This document shows positions 1 through 11,715 of a stretch of 64,000 bases of DNA, piece by piece; position 1 is the stretch's first letter, and the number at the start of each line of letters is the position of its first letter. Location: positions 8,797,001 to 8,861,000 of the forward strand of contig NC_062983.1 of NCBI RefSeq assembly GCF_023078275.1, written 5' to 3'. Made by a program: the position numbers and the translations under genes. This DNA comes from Leguminivora glycinivorella. Its lineage: Eukaryota > Arthropoda > Insecta > Lepidoptera > Tortricidae. The notes under the pieces are model-generated. The model ran no database searches, was not told where the DNA came from, and worked only from the letters and a program-made list of their open reading frames with translations.

Positions 1-660
1 CTTATTGATAAAAATGAAGTGCAGTGTTGCTTTACACAATAAAAGTAGGAATCAAATGAAATAGAGTATTTACTGTGATATTAATAGAATTTCTGTTGCG
101 CAATGATAGTTTTTTTCAGTACAGATGCTGCTTTTTACACGCAGTAGTGCGAGCAAATCAAGCAATGATTCATTTCTTGTCTGGTCGAAACACTTAGCTT
201 GGATTTAGGTACTGAAAATCGTCATACGATACACGTGCGAAAAGGACATTCACAACTCGTGTCGATTTAAAACACTCCCTTCGTTCGTGTATTAATTTAT
301 CGCTACTCGTATCGATTTTCCTCTTTTCCGCACTCGTATCTACAAGTATTTTGTTTGGGTTACAAAAAAAAACATTTTATTTACTCTACTACGTTTTATT
401 TATGTCTCTTTAACATTACAAATTTGTAGACACTTATCTATACAAAAATCTTGACAAAAGAAGTACAGATCGCTGAAATTAATGTTGATAGTAATATTAT
501 TGACGACTACTTCAACAAGTGTCAATTGTGAAATGCCGCAAAATACTAGTTGCTCTATAGAAGACCATAATAATATGATCCCCGATCCTTTACAACCCAG
601 CAGCTCGGTACGCACGTTACATTTTTTTTTAAATCTTCTTTAGTGAGGGCAACTGAGTAC
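1..660. other. Non-coding, presumably amon intron
   Basis: No credible exon on either strand. Bases about 225-350 resemble a repeat seen again near 45540-45660 (shared words include CAACTCGTGTCGATTT and CTTTTCCGCACT). Confidence 0.5.
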
Positions 661-779
661 GACGGCATATTTAATTGTTTATAAAGTTTGAGGATACCTG
701 GAAAAAAATAATACAAGAATTACGCCATTTTGAAAACAGCTTTCGGTCACGCGTGTACGCTGCGACCGTTTTGCGACCG

Positions 780-2250
780 TTGGCGGTGTAGCTACTACTG
801 ACTTGTACGGAAAATGCACGGTAACACACTGGGATATCTGAAGCGGCAACTAAAAGATACTGGGGTCTTTGCTCTAGCCCTTCATGCCAAGTGAGTAAAC
901 ACTCTGGACCCGAACAAAATAGTTTGCGTAGGAACGGCGACCGAATGGTTAAGGGATCCAAGCACGGAAAAGCGGTACTACTCTGAAGAGGCAACTGTAT
1001 GGGGTAAATGCTCTACGGTGAGTAAACACTCTGGGTAACATATTCAACAATGGTCGGCAGCAGCGCCTGGAAAATGCAGGCAACCACTGGAGTCTTTTTG
1101 CTCTAGCCCTTCATGCCAAGTGAGTAAACTTTAGATAACAAGTTCAGTAATGGAACAAAGGATCCAAGCACTGGTGTAGCTACTACTGACTTGTACGGAG
1201 AATGCACGGTAACACACTGGGATATCTGAAGCGGCAACTAAAGATACTTGGGTCTTTGCTCTAGCCCTTCATGCCAAGTGAGTAAACACTCTGGATAACA
1301 TATTCAACAATGGTGCAAGGGATCCAAAAACTGGTGTAGCTACTACTGACTTGTATGGAAAATGCACGGCAACGCACTCTGGGACTTCTGCTGCGGCGCC
1401 TGAAGCAGCTGGGGTCTTTGCTCTAGCCCTTCATGCCAAGTGAGTAAACTTTAGATAACAAGTTCAGTAATGGAACAAAGGATCCAAGCACTGGTGTAGC
1501 TACTACTGACTTGTACGGAAAATGCACGGTAACACACTGGGATATCTGAAGCGGCAACTAAAGATACTGGGGTATTTGCTCTAGCCCTTCATGTCAAGTG
1601 AGTAAACACTCTGGATAACATATTCAACAATGGTGCAAGGGATCCAAACACTGGTGTAGCTACTACTGACTTGTATGGAAAATGCACGGCAACGCACTCT
1701 GGGACATCGGCTGCGGCGCCTGAGGCCGCTGAGGTCTTTGCTCTAGCCCTTCATGCCAAGTGAGTAAATACTCTGGAGAACTAGTTTAGTAAATGAGCAA
1801 GGGATCCAAGCACCGGAGTAGCGACTACTGACTTGTAGGGAAATGTACGGACACACTTTGGGTCGTCGGCAGCAGCGCCTGAGACCACTGGAGTCTTTGC
1901 TCTACTTAGCCCTTCATGCCAAGTGAGTGAATACTCTATATACAACATGTTCAGTAATGATGCAAGGGACCCATTGGACCCAGGCACTGGTGAAGCTACT
2001 ACTGACTTGTATGGGAAATGCACGGACACACTTTGGGTCGTCGACAGCAGCGCCTGAGACCACTGGCATCTTTGCTTTGGCCCTTCATGACAAGTGAGTC
2101 ACACAGTGAGATACGCTGGATACCCAGCAACAGTGTCAGGGACTCAAGCACCTTACTTGGTAAATGCATGATGGGACACGAAATGGGTATAAGACGCCTG
2201 TGAAGGTGCCTGGAGCCACTCGAGTCAATACTGTAGAAATTCATGCCAAC
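780..2250 (+). repeat. Tandem array of partial amon catalytic-serine exon copies
   Basis: About nine copies with a period near 160 bases each hold the 3' part of the PC2 exon carrying the active-site serine, its GTGAGT donor and a few intronic bases. Donor-side ends are at 890, 1119, 1277, 1439, 1597, 1759, 1922, 2093 and about 2249. Copies ending at 1439 (1303-1439) and 1759 (1623-1759) are open throughout and read TGVATTDLYGKCTATHSGTS then AAAPEA, with the catalytic Ser in HSGTS. Those ending at 890, 1277 and 1597 share a small deletion that destroys HSGTS and shifts frame. The others are further decayed. Open and broken types alternate, so the middle of the array is a dimer repeat of about 320 bases. 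No copy has a good acceptor, so the expressed exon is probably upstream of base 1. Confidence 0.85.
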
Positions 2251-2604
2251 GTGATCCCAACCGAGTCAAGTATAAATGGCATCATTTATATCTGCAAGTT
2301 CCCTTTAAACCTAATATTCTGTGTGCATTGTGTGTAAATCTGCAAACCACGAGTATCATCCCCCATATTTCCTATTATTTTTCCAAGGTTTATTTAACCT
2401 CGCTTTTTATGCTTCGAATAAATTAAATGGCATTTCCGCTTACTTTGTCCGGCGGCAAAGAAAGCGGAAATTCGAAGTGGTCTTTAGATAGAATCTTGAA
2501 AATACAGTTCAAGAACAGCTTAAGTTTGCATTCGCGAAATAAAATGTGACTACCGCTTGGCTTTTATAAAAAGCGTTAAGCTAAAAGTGTTTAATTTTTT
2601 TCAG

Positions 2605-2680
2605 CCCGAGTTTAACTTGGCGGGACATTCAGCATCTGACCGTGTTGACTTCAAAGAGGAACTCGCTTTACGATGCAAAG
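2605..2680 (+). CDS. amon: amon exon: last helices of the catalytic domain
   Basis: The acceptor is a poly-T tract ending in CAG at 2602-2604 and the donor GT is at 2681. The exon starts with one base that completes a codon (phase 2 in) and ends in phase 0. It encodes PSLTWRDIQHLTVLTSKRNS followed by LYDAK, the PC2 segment just before the WTMNG motif. The incoming phase matches the AA left by the donor of the serine-exon copies upstream, which completes an Asn codon. Confidence 0.9.
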
Positions 2681-5600
2681 GTTTGACCTTTTTTTTAGAT
2701 TACAGAGTTTTTCTTTGAGACTGTATAATTACATCGTGGTACGAGTAGAACAGTCACACCATCCTTTAACTTTTTTCTTTTAAATAGGGTTATCAACACA
2801 TATAGGGTTAATAGGGATATTATCACACCGTAGACCTAAGCTTCAGTCAATTAGCGGCAGTTTCCTGAGTTTGATAAATAACAACTGACAAAATGATAGA
2901 CAAACTATTACGGCGTCCCTTAATCAAATTGAGAAAGGTGTAAACCATCTCTTAATCTTGGAATGTCAGGAAAAGTATAATAAACTTTATCGTGTTTGAG
3001 TTGCTAAATTAAGTCAATTTTATTTTTATGTTCCTATGTGGTGTAGGCGCGTTGTAAGTGTAATTCGACTTTTTATGAAGATTGGCACGTTTTACGACCG
3101 CTTCCCAGACAAATAAGGAGCTGACTGGTCTACGGAATTTGCAGTAGATTAGGTATATGATACTTTAGTTTATTGTAAATATTACTTAAGGTCAGTGTGG
3201 GGAAGACCGTCTACCCAGAAAGACCGTCTATTGAATATAACTTTGTATTTATATATCTATCACTTCTTACACCTTCGCATGTATACCAGTTTTTCATCCT
3301 TAATCCATTGGTCTTCAATAGATATATCCCTAGGACGAACACTAGTTAACAAAAAACTTGATTAGTGTTTCGAACTCGACCATCGAGTTCAACAAGGTTG
3401 AACTCGATGGTCGAGTTCAACACTAATCAAGTCGAAAGAATCTTTGGTCGCAAATATACCAACAGTCCTATCTTCACTTCACTACGAAATCTTTGCTTCA
3501 GTGGGTATTCTACTTCGGAAGTTTATGACTCTGTTTGATGAACTAAACCAAGTTAATAATAGCTTGAGAAACCCTTCTCGTTGACTGTAACTAATGATCT
3601 CTGAGATAGTTAATTATGTTTCGGTTACTTAGTAATTTAATTTAACTAGTTTCTTGAGCGATGTAATAACGTAGTAAACCCGTAGGTATTTTAAGTAAGT
3701 AAAGTTATAAACATACATTCGTATTTAGTATCCTTACTTCCATAAATAGGATATATATTTTTGTATTCAATAGGTATTAATTTTCTTATCTACAGCTATG
3801 TCATCTGAAACGTACATAAATTATCGTACATATCAGTATGTAAGCAAAACAATTCTATGGCTTTGATTTCAGGGGCGTTTTCACTGGACGATGAACGGCG
3901 TCGGGCTGGAGTTCAACCATCTGTTCGGTTTCGGCGTTTTAGACGCCGGCGCCATGACGGCGTTGGCTGCAAACTGGCGTTCCGTACCACCGCGGTACCA
4001 CTGCGAGGCTGGCTCTGTCAATACACATACGTAAGTTTACTTTTTTTCACCTGTTTTGCCACTATCTTTGGTTTGGTTTCCAATATTTCAGGGTCTTGGC
4101 TGTGAATTTCTTTAGCACTCGTAACTTTCGGACAAATAGCTAACCTAAATCATCTTCTGTGTTGAAACAGTTAAAACATTATAACGGTCACATGTTGTCT
4201 GCTTTCTCTCCACGATCGTCTTTCCAAAACGCATAAACTCCTTGATACATAAAATCTGCGTTGTTGCTGCCTCTTGCGAATCCTGCTATCATAAATGTAC
4301 CTACAACACCTATAAAATAAATTGTTACTACAAAATCTGTTAATTTATGTCCTTTGGTTTCAGTAAAATCCTATCAGAGGGCAGCATCTTCCTTCGCATC
4401 GAGACGACGGCGTGCGGTGGTTCTCCAAGCGAGGTCCGCTACCTGGAGCACGTGCAGGCCGTGGTCAGTGCCAACGCCACGCGCCGCGGGGACTTGGAGC
4501 TGTTCCTGACCAGTCCCATGGGCACGAAGTGAGTTCCTTTCAAGTTTCCTTCAGTGAGCATTTTTCTCGTGGTGACAGCATTATCTGGGGCACGTGCAGG
4601 CCGTGGTCAGCGCCAACGCTACGCGCCGCGGGGACTTGGAGCTTTTCCTCACCAGCCCCATGGGCACGAGGTGAGTTCTCGTAAGAATCTTGACACATGG
4701 CAGCATCTTTCTTCGTATCGATATCCCAGGCCCTGAGAAGCTCCGTTCTTCACCAACTCATTGGGCACAAGCACTTTACAAAATACATCCGCAGCGCAGG
4801 CTTCGTCAAAGTCTGTTATATTATAATATAATTTATGTCAAAAAGGTAATTAATACAAATCAAGTAGATCATAGATTCAGTCTAACTAGTTTGTGTTATT
4901 TATTAGTTCGTCCCAAACCATATGGCGCAGTCGGTAGGATATGAAGATAGGAATAAGATTTCAACTCGAAAGTTTCAAGTCTATTCTTTGATTTAATGCA
5001 ACCAACAACCACAGACCGAAGAGTAGCAGTTCTGCCAAATGCTAACATTTTTTTTTATTTTCCAGGTCAATGATCCTGAGTAGGCGAGGCCACGACGATG
5101 ACAGCCGGGACGGCTTCGCCAAGTGGCCGTTCATGACCACGCACACCTGGGGCGAGTACCCACAGGGCACGTGGACTTTAGAGGTACGTTCCGAACCTAT
5201 AATATCTCTTTCGTAGCTATCTATCTCTATCGCTCTTGCGTATTGGCACGACAGAGCTAGACTGCATTTCTGTCGGCGTCTGGCGTCGCGGAAATGCCAT
5301 TCGACTAGCAGCCCTGAAGAAGATGGGAAAGTTTACTAGAATGAATAGTAGCCAAGCATCCTGACAACTGGAGGAATTATTTTATTTAATTATTTAATCA
5401 ATTACGTAGCTGTTTGTTCTGAGCTCAAGTGCCTAAGTAAAATCTATGGTCTATTTTACCAAAAACGACTATATTTTGCACTCTAATTCATTCCAAACAT
5501 TTGTAAAGAAATAATACTACTAAAATGGTCAGTTTGTTCTGTAAAAAAATCATATGTACCTACTAAAATTGTTTACAGGCCCGCTTCAACGGCGGCTCAA

Positions 5601-5746
5601 CCCCGTCGCAAGCGTCCGGCTGGCTTCGCGGCTGGTCACTGGTTCTGCACGGCACCCGCGCGCCGCCGTACGCGCAGCTGCAGCCGCAGGACCCGCACTC
5701 CAAGCTCGCCGTCGTCAAGAAGGCGCATGAGGATGCTCAGCATTAG
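2605..5746 (+). CDS. amon: Prohormone convertase 2 (amontillado), 3' part of gene
   Basis: PC2 is a subtilisin/kexin-type endoprotease that cleaves prohormones and neuropeptide precursors at dibasic sites in the regulated secretory pathway. Five exons are visible: 2605-2680, 3873-4030, 4364-4528, 5066-5183 and 5579-5746 (TAG at 5744). All have AG/GT borders and matching phases. Family-typical stretches include LTWRDIQHLTVLTSKRNSLY, WTMNGVGLEFNHLFGFGVLD, LEHVQAVVSANATRRGDLEL, SPMGTKSMILSRR and WPFMTTHTWGEYPQGTWTLE, which span the end of the catalytic domain and the P domain. The motif set fits PC2 rather than furin or PC1/3, from memory of the family. Propeptide, Asp, His and oxyanion exons lie before base 1. 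The serine exon is represented here only by the partial array at 780-2250. Identification is very confident; the symbol rests on orthology to the fly gene. Confidence 0.93.
2681..3872 (+). other. amon intron with a perfect hairpin
   Basis: Intron between two well-supported exons. It holds an inverted repeat at about 3357-3432 (arms of roughly 35 bases, loop about 5), each arm itself containing an internal palindrome around CTCGAtGGTCGAG-like words. The rest is AT-rich with nothing recognised. Confidence 0.6.
3873..4030 (+). CDS. amon: amon exon: end of catalytic domain and start of P domain
   Basis: The acceptor is TTTCAG ending at 3872 and the donor is GTAAGT at 4031. It enters in phase 0 and leaves in phase 2. 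The translation contains WTMNGVGLEFNHLFGFGVLD, then AGAMTALAANWRSVPPRYHC, near-diagnostic for PC2. Confidence 0.93.
4364..4528 (+). CDS. amon: amon exon: P domain
   Basis: The acceptor CAG ends at 4363 and the donor GTGAGT starts at 4529, phase 2 in and out. It encodes SIFLRIETTACGG and LEHVQAVVSANATRRGDLEL, then FLTSPMGTK with the last codon split. Partial diverged copies of this exon lie in the following intron. Confidence 0.93.
4579..4771 (+). pseudogene. Two downstream partial copies of the amon P-domain exon
   Basis: Copy 1 (4579-4670) aligns without gaps to 4437-4528. It begins with HYLGHVQAVV in place of RYLEHVQAVV and ends with SPMGTR before an intact GTGAGT donor. Most changes in its coding part are synonymous. 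The bases just before it read GACAG, a possible but weak acceptor. It starts in phase 0, so it cannot simply replace the phase-2 source exon. Copy 2 (about 4697-4771) keeps GSIFLRID from the start of the exon and a degenerate version of its end, with the middle deleted and the donor lost. I see these as tandem duplication relics. Confidence 0.8.
5066..5183 (+). CDS. amon: amon exon: P domain, THTWGE segment
   Basis: The acceptor is TTTTCCAG ending at 5065 and the donor GTACGT starts at 5184, phase 2 in and phase 0 out. It encodes SMILSRRGHDDDSRDGFAKW, then PFMTTHTWGEYPQGTWTLE, closely matching the PC2 P domain. Confidence 0.93.
5203..5303. mobile_element. MITE fragment, family with GCCATTCGGCTAC ends
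   Basis: Contains CGTAGCTATCTATCTCTATC and the TATTGGCACGACAGAGC core, shared with copies near 11545-11650, 26208-26310, 29210-29350 and 52517-52825. It sits in an amon intron. Confidence 0.6.
5579..5746 (+). CDS. amon: amon terminal exon
   Basis: The acceptor is TTTACAG ending at 5578. Fifty-five codons are followed by TAG at 5744-5746. It encodes GWLRGWSLVLHGTRAPPYAQ and ends KKAHEDAQH. The SLVLHGT segment closes the P domain; the rest is the short, poorly conserved PC2 tail. No convincing polyadenylation signal was picked out because a MITE cluster begins about 45 bases downstream. Confidence 0.9.
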   Translation, partial: ARFNGGSTPSQASGWLRGWSLVLHGTRAPPYAQLQPQDPHSKLAVVKKAHEDAQH

Positions 5747-5791
5747 ACACATCAACACCGCCGTAGCCAAAGAGACGCAGCTTCAAAGAGT

Positions 5792-6626
5792 AAAGCCTCC
5801 GCCACACATGAAGCGTTTTGATAGCGAAGCGTTAGCGGAGCGCAATGATAGCGGTGCGCCAAACGAACGCTGGCGTTCCGCTCGCAATCCGCGCTCGTTA
5901 GTTCCCGCCGGCGTTCGTCCGGCACACCGCTATCATTGCGCTCCGCTAACGCTCCGCCTACGCTCTCAAAACGCGCATGTGTAGCCGAGCTTTAAGGCTA
6001 GGAACAAATTATGGACGCGCGTCCACAGCCGCGATCTAGATAATGAATATACACTGAATTGTGCAAACTATCGGAGGCAAGACCCTGGACGAGGCCTTGA
6101 GCGCACGGACGTCTGGACGTCATCTGGCGCGCTGAATGTTTTAAGACTGTGCACATTTTTATCAGTCGAGGTCATCAGCCGCGTCCGTGTAACGCGTCCC
6201 ATAATTTGTTCCTAGCTTAATTCCAGAACAGTTTGTACATTTGGATCACGTCTCCGATTTTGATAGACCTTCCTGTTTTGTTACTAGATTTCTATATATT
6301 TTCGGTAACAAACTACCTGGAACATTTTGGGAAACCTCAGTCATCGGTCTTGCATCATGTACTCTATCAGCCTACTAACTTTTATCAAAATCGGAGACGT
6401 GATCCAAATGTACAAACTTTTCGGGAATCACTGCAAAACAGCTTCTCCGTCTGCTTCGTCTAAATCTACCAGATTTAGACGAAGCCTATTTTAATGCACC
6501 TGAACTACACCGCCTGAAACTCATCGCATAAACACTTTCCGTGACTTTTTTTGCTAGAATGCCGCAAAAAGGCACGGAAAGTGTTTATGTTTATACCATG
6601 CCTTTTTCAGGCGGTGTAGTTTAGGC
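5792..6626. mobile_element. Stack of four adjacent fold-back MITEs
   Basis: Four head-to-tail inverted-repeat elements lie just after the amon stop: about 5792-5995 (arms with AGCGTTAGCGGAGCGCAATG), 5996-6222 (ends AGGAACAAATTATGGACGCG), 6225-6424 (ends TTTGTACATTTGGATCACGT) and 6495-6626 (ends AACTACACCGCCTGAAA). A 40-base perfect hairpin lies at about 6447-6487. Each is recognised from its two arms; no transposase is present. Confidence 0.7.
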
Positions 6627-6825
6627 GTCACAAAATAGGTTTGGCCTATATAAACCACGCTACGGGCTACTTAGTCGCTGCAAATTTTTTGTGTCTCCCA
6701 CCATTAGACTATGGGCCAGTATGAAACTGCGCCCACGTAGCGACGCAACTTTTCATAGAAACACCCAAGAGACGAAAAAGTTGTGGTGACAATGTCGCCC
6801 GTGGGCGCATACCCTTAGGGCCAGT

Positions 6826-6931
6826 TGCATCACACATCAACGTCACGCAGCAGAAGTCTATGGAAATTCCAATATAAAAAAATTCAAACGCTAAATTCTG
6901 TGACTGACGGTTTGGTGCAACCGACCCGTAG
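6826..6931. mobile_element. MITE with GGCCAGTTGCATCA end
   Basis: Terminal GGGCCAGTTGCATCA at one side and GGTGCAACCGACCC at the other, with the internal word CACGCAGCAGA. Related copies are at about 14468-14650, 39050-39178 and 56893-57012. Abundant in Lepidoptera as far as I know. Confidence 0.65.
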
Positions 6932-9900
6932 TCGCCGAATCTTTCGTCAGAATTAAGAGTAATCTTCTCAACGTCAAGGTCACCTCAATACACATTTTTG
7001 ATACGCCACAGATGAAGAATTAACTTCACAGTTACCTTTTCCTGATGGCATAATCGCTACCTAACTATAGTTTCTGGTATACCTATCAGAATTGACTTAT
7101 CCGGGTTTGAAGTAACGCGGCTCATTTGTTCGTTGTTTCATTTATGAAATGTTCATTTGACCGAACATGACATTTTCCTTTAATTTTTAAACGGTTACCA
7201 ATCCAGCCTAACGGATTCTACATTTTTTTTTTTTAGTTTAGGAAGTTACGCGTTCGGCCAAATTAAAATATGATAAATGGAACATCGGAAAAACATTTTG
7301 AAGTGATATGATACGTGAAGGGAAAATCATCATCTGGCCAAATGAAAGGGAAGATCGGGACAGTTTAGACTTCAGTGTTCTAAATTAAAGGTATCAATTG
7401 TAATTCACTTTCTCTAAAATAACAAAGTACCTAGTCATTCATTTTCAACTCACAAGGTACGGCGGTGGGTTGGCTACGGCGGAAAAGGACTATATTTTGT
7501 GTAAAAGTAAAGGTTGAAAAATAACAGGCGCAACAAAATAACATCTTAATGTAACGCGATATCCCAGGCTATGTAACAGGTTTTTGGAAAAGTTTAAAAA
7601 AGTAACTTGATAATGCAGTCCATTTTGGAGAACCTTTAATATTGGTAAAGTTGAGAGAGCTATTATGGCGAAAGGTGCAGACCAAGTCATGGGTGATCTT
7701 AAGGAAGTCTGGCGAACGAGTTTATAAACAGAATGTATTGCTTCTGAATAGTGAAAATGTGTGTTTCTGGAGTTATTACCTTTTTGATGAGGACCTGTGT
7801 TTTTAAATGGAAAATTAGATTTCTTATCTGAACTTATATGTGAAATTTGTAACGAAGACAATTTGAAAACAGATTAGTATACGACCATTGAATCGATAAT
7901 TTAATCACCAATCAAATGTTTGTATTTAATCTAATGAATGCTAAAGGTAACACTGTTGATAATGTGGAACAAAGTTTTCCATCCTTTTTGAGATTAAGAA
8001 AATTAGTACGATAGTAAATAAAAAAGTAAAGCATGTACTTTCTGTATTCGAGCCACGGTTGATTTTCCACAAATGATATGATCTCCATACATCTATGGAA
8101 TTCTACATGGCATGGAGTGTGTCGGCCACAATTTTCAACATTTCTACACTACATCTGTATTTTCAAAGGTTTTGTATTTATTTATAAAAAAGAAACTACA
8201 TAGGTACATAATAAAAACAAATGTGAAAGTTGTGGCCTTTATTTTGAAATTCAGGTCAGGAGGCGAATTATTGTTGGTTGGAATAATTCTTACTCATATT
8301 AAGTTACAAGCATATACCAGTTTTTTGTCGTACTTAAAAATAATCAAATCTTGTAGGTGTGAGTTTTTTTAATTTAACGGCGAACTTATTTTCTATTATT
8401 ATAAACTTGTATTATTTAATCAATTTTAAAATTATTTTTTGTATTATTTTATTTATGTAATTCCTTCAAATCAAATTCTCCCTTATTTTGAAGGGAAGTG
8501 GGAGAAGTTCACTTATTATTATTTGGTTTTGATTTGTGGATGATACGACATATCAGAATTCGGGTTCATAATCGATCAAAATATATTTTGTGTAAGTACC
8601 ATATTTTCTCAAATATAAAATAATTCATGATAATTCAGATCCAATATTTCTACAGTTACTCGAAATAGACGATGATACGTTTTCCGAAACGTTTTCTCTC
8701 AACGTTTTTAAGTTTTTAGAGTTTATTTTTGATTGTTTGGTTTAATATCAAATGGACGGCATTTGTCCCAGCCAAATGACGTCCATTTGACAACATCCGA
8801 TTTTCGTGACGCATCCTCATGTCACCCAGCGTGCGTCAGGAAGACGAAGGATTCATAGCATAGACGTTATTGTTACTGACATAAGGTATATAATAAAGAT
8901 ATTTATAAACATAGAGGTAACGCGATCAGAGAACTTCCTTACGGGCCCAGTGAACACGATTATTTACGATTACCTCTGGCTCCTTATATATTTTCTTAAC
9001 ATAATATTTTTATTATTAAATACAATAAATAAAAACAATTTAACGTGTTTTTCAATTCTTATAACCAATTGAAAATGGAACTGTGTACGCTCCGGCGTGA
9101 TCTCGCACGGTTCATTGCTGGTTAGGTAGTCGTTAGAACATAAAATTATATAAAGAAATCTATTATGTACCTACTAAGAAAATATATAGAAAATATAATG
9201 TGATTTGGTGTTGTATATGAATTAAATGATGTTTTTGTAATTGCTACTCCTTTCCCTTTCTTACTGTTCATGCAAGTATCCCGAGGTAGTAAAATCTCTA
9301 AATAAAGATATATTTGAAAGTTTTCTTCGGTCGTTTAGTTTGATAAAGGATTATCTCCAAGTGACCCACCAATTATTCGTCGGTATTGAATCTTCTAGGT
9401 ATGCAAAATTTAAGAGATATGTCTAATCTATTTGGAACCTTTGGAACTTGTATAGGGCAAGAGAACGATAAGAAATTAATATCAGCCGTGCATTTGACAT
9501 GAAGTTAACGCGTTTGCAATATAACTTAATATTTCTTCAGTTTAGGTGCCTCATTTGGTAAGATCATGGTAGGTGCACTAGATGCAAATAAAACAAGAGA
9601 TAACCTGTAAAGCTATATTACAATAAGTTTAACGATTGCGGCAGTAGGTATTTCATTATAAACCTTCATTAGTTTAGACTATACAAACACATAATATCGG
9701 TACCACAGCGTACGTTACACTTAATACTTAACTTATCAACACTATATACAAATTACAGTTTCTCAAAATGTTGGTCGATTGAAAGGCACTTTCGTAATTC
9801 ATCAATTTTAAAAAAATCGTTGTCCAAATTATGATTACATTTAATAAATACACTAAGTTAACTACGAGAACATGGCAACATTATGTACATTTTTAATCTC

Positions 9901-10423
9901 AAAACATGTTTAGGTTTTTTATAAATTCAAGACATATGGATTACTTAATCAAAGAAATTTCATTAATTTATATCAACCGGATCAAGGAAATTTAATTATT
10001 TTTAGTTCAATCATTTTCGATTTTTTTTAAGAGGGGCATAGGTCAGATAGGTACTTATTATTTAAATATGTTACATTCACTAGAAGTAATAATGATTATA
10101 AGAGTTAAAAATATGTTTTGGTTCTATTTCTCATTAAACAACATTTGCTTTATAATAGTCTTTTAAAATTAAACAATAAATACTTCAAGCGATTTAGTCA
10201 AAGGGAGTACGTAATGATAAGCTTCAACGCACGTTGTAAAATAACTTTGCGAGGGTGTTTAGACATAACAAACTAAAATTACAAAAACAATAAAGAGCAA
10301 ACACCCTGTTATTGACTGCATGAGTGCTTTATGACCTATAGATGATTTTAGGGCCTCCACAAAATATTTATTTGGAAAATAATAAATGTCTTGTCACTTC
10401 TGCGTCTGCCGAACTGTGCTAAG
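6932..10423. other. Intergenic, AT-rich, nothing recognised
   Basis: Between the amon MITE cluster and the sas 3' end. The longest open frame (7490-7861, minus, 123 codons) has no recognisable motif and no coding-like context. I see no gene, RNA or clear repeat here. Confidence 0.5.
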
Positions 10424-10563
10424 TGCGTTTTCATATTATCGCTTCCGATATCGGATATATGAAAATCTGTATAAGCAGATTCAAAAGATGGCGCCTTTAA
10501 TATGTAGGATATCGATTCTATAACTATATCCGATATCGGATCCGAGAATGTGAAAACGGTTTA
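10424..10563. mobile_element. MITE with GTGCGTTTTCACATTATC ends
   Basis: Fold-back element whose arms carry CCGATATCGGAT. Better preserved copies are at 15177-15315 and 56141-56278, so this copy is older. Confidence 0.65.
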
Positions 10564-11544
10564 AGCTTTGTTCGCTCTTATTTGTGTAGATATAGTGATA
10601 TGCAGTTTTGGTGGATATCTAATAACGCTCTATATCCATCACTGCAAATCACTTATTGGTACAATTTTAAATAAAAAAAAAAATCTTTAGTGAATTACTA
10701 GATTACTTTGTAACGTATGAATCTAGTAGGTACTTATTGAAAATACTTTTACCATTTCCAAAAAAAAATACGAAAATAATCAAAAGAATCTTTTTTCTTA
10801 TATATCAACAACATAGATCAGAAATGATAATGAGTTACAATTCATTTGTTCAATACAAAACGTCTAGTGTCAGTGCAAATACATAAGTTATATGACTGCT
10901 ACCAAAGTACAGTTACCTACAAGTAAACAATATTTATCTTACACTATAACACTATAAGTTTTGGCTAACACTTTGCACTTGATAATTGTCACTTTCACTT
11001 GCTGCTATAATTTAGCATTTATTACCTGCGGAGTCCAATACTTCTCTAATTAGAACCTTCAAAATATTTGTGAAGTCCATACTTCTCTAATTGTCCATTA
11101 GCTTCCGTCTTTTAGAGTGTATCACACATGATATAATTCGGTGTTCCTAGTCTTGCTTACTTCACAAATGAGATATACCTATTCATCTCTTGTATTTCAA
11201 GTCATAATAAAGAAATGGCGCGCCAATCATCATTAAATACAGCAGCCTTGAAATTGGTAATCAGTCCATCCATTGAGTAGGCTTGACGGCTTTTTACGCT
11301 TACGATGAAGACATTGTGTAAAAAAATCCAAAGAATAGAATGTTTAATGGTCGCTGTTTCCGCTTGATAATTTCAACAACATAGGTCATTTTATACTACC
11401 TAGTTTGGATCTTAAAATACGTGACAAAACTGTCACAATCAGAGTGAAACCATATTACTCCGCCCTGTCATGGAATCAAAAACGACTGGCCAACTTTGGA
11501 ATCTGATTTTCATAGAAAACATCTAACAGGTTTTATGTATAGCC

Positions 11545-11650
11545 AAATGCACAAACGCTCACGATAATACCTGTTTCGTAGCTATTCTATCTCTCTTGCA
11601 TATTGGCGCGACAAGGCTAGACTGCATTTCTGTCGGCTACGCCGGCTGGT
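11545..11650. mobile_element. MITE fragment, GCCATTCGGCTAC-end family
   Basis: Shares CACAAACGCTCACGATAAT and TATTGGCGCGACAAGGCTAG with the other copies. It sits downstream of the sas terminal exon. Confidence 0.6.
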
Positions 11651-11715
11651 ATGTATTGTTCTGTTTCATAGCGTTGTATTTCTTCCTACAATGTCTTGAT
11701 CTTGTGGCAGGCCCT

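Noticed and set aside
671..2244. Minus-strand open frames in the array (with LTWHEGL repeats) as a repetitive protein
   Set aside because: They are the antisense of the amon serine-exon copies. The plus-strand reading matches PC2.
5727..5984. An open frame overlapping the amon end as a longer C-terminus
   Set aside because: It is in another frame and mostly encoded by a fold-back MITE.
7490..7861. 123-codon minus-strand open frame between amon and sas
   Set aside because: No motif, no conserved pattern that I recognise, and unremarkable AT-rich context.
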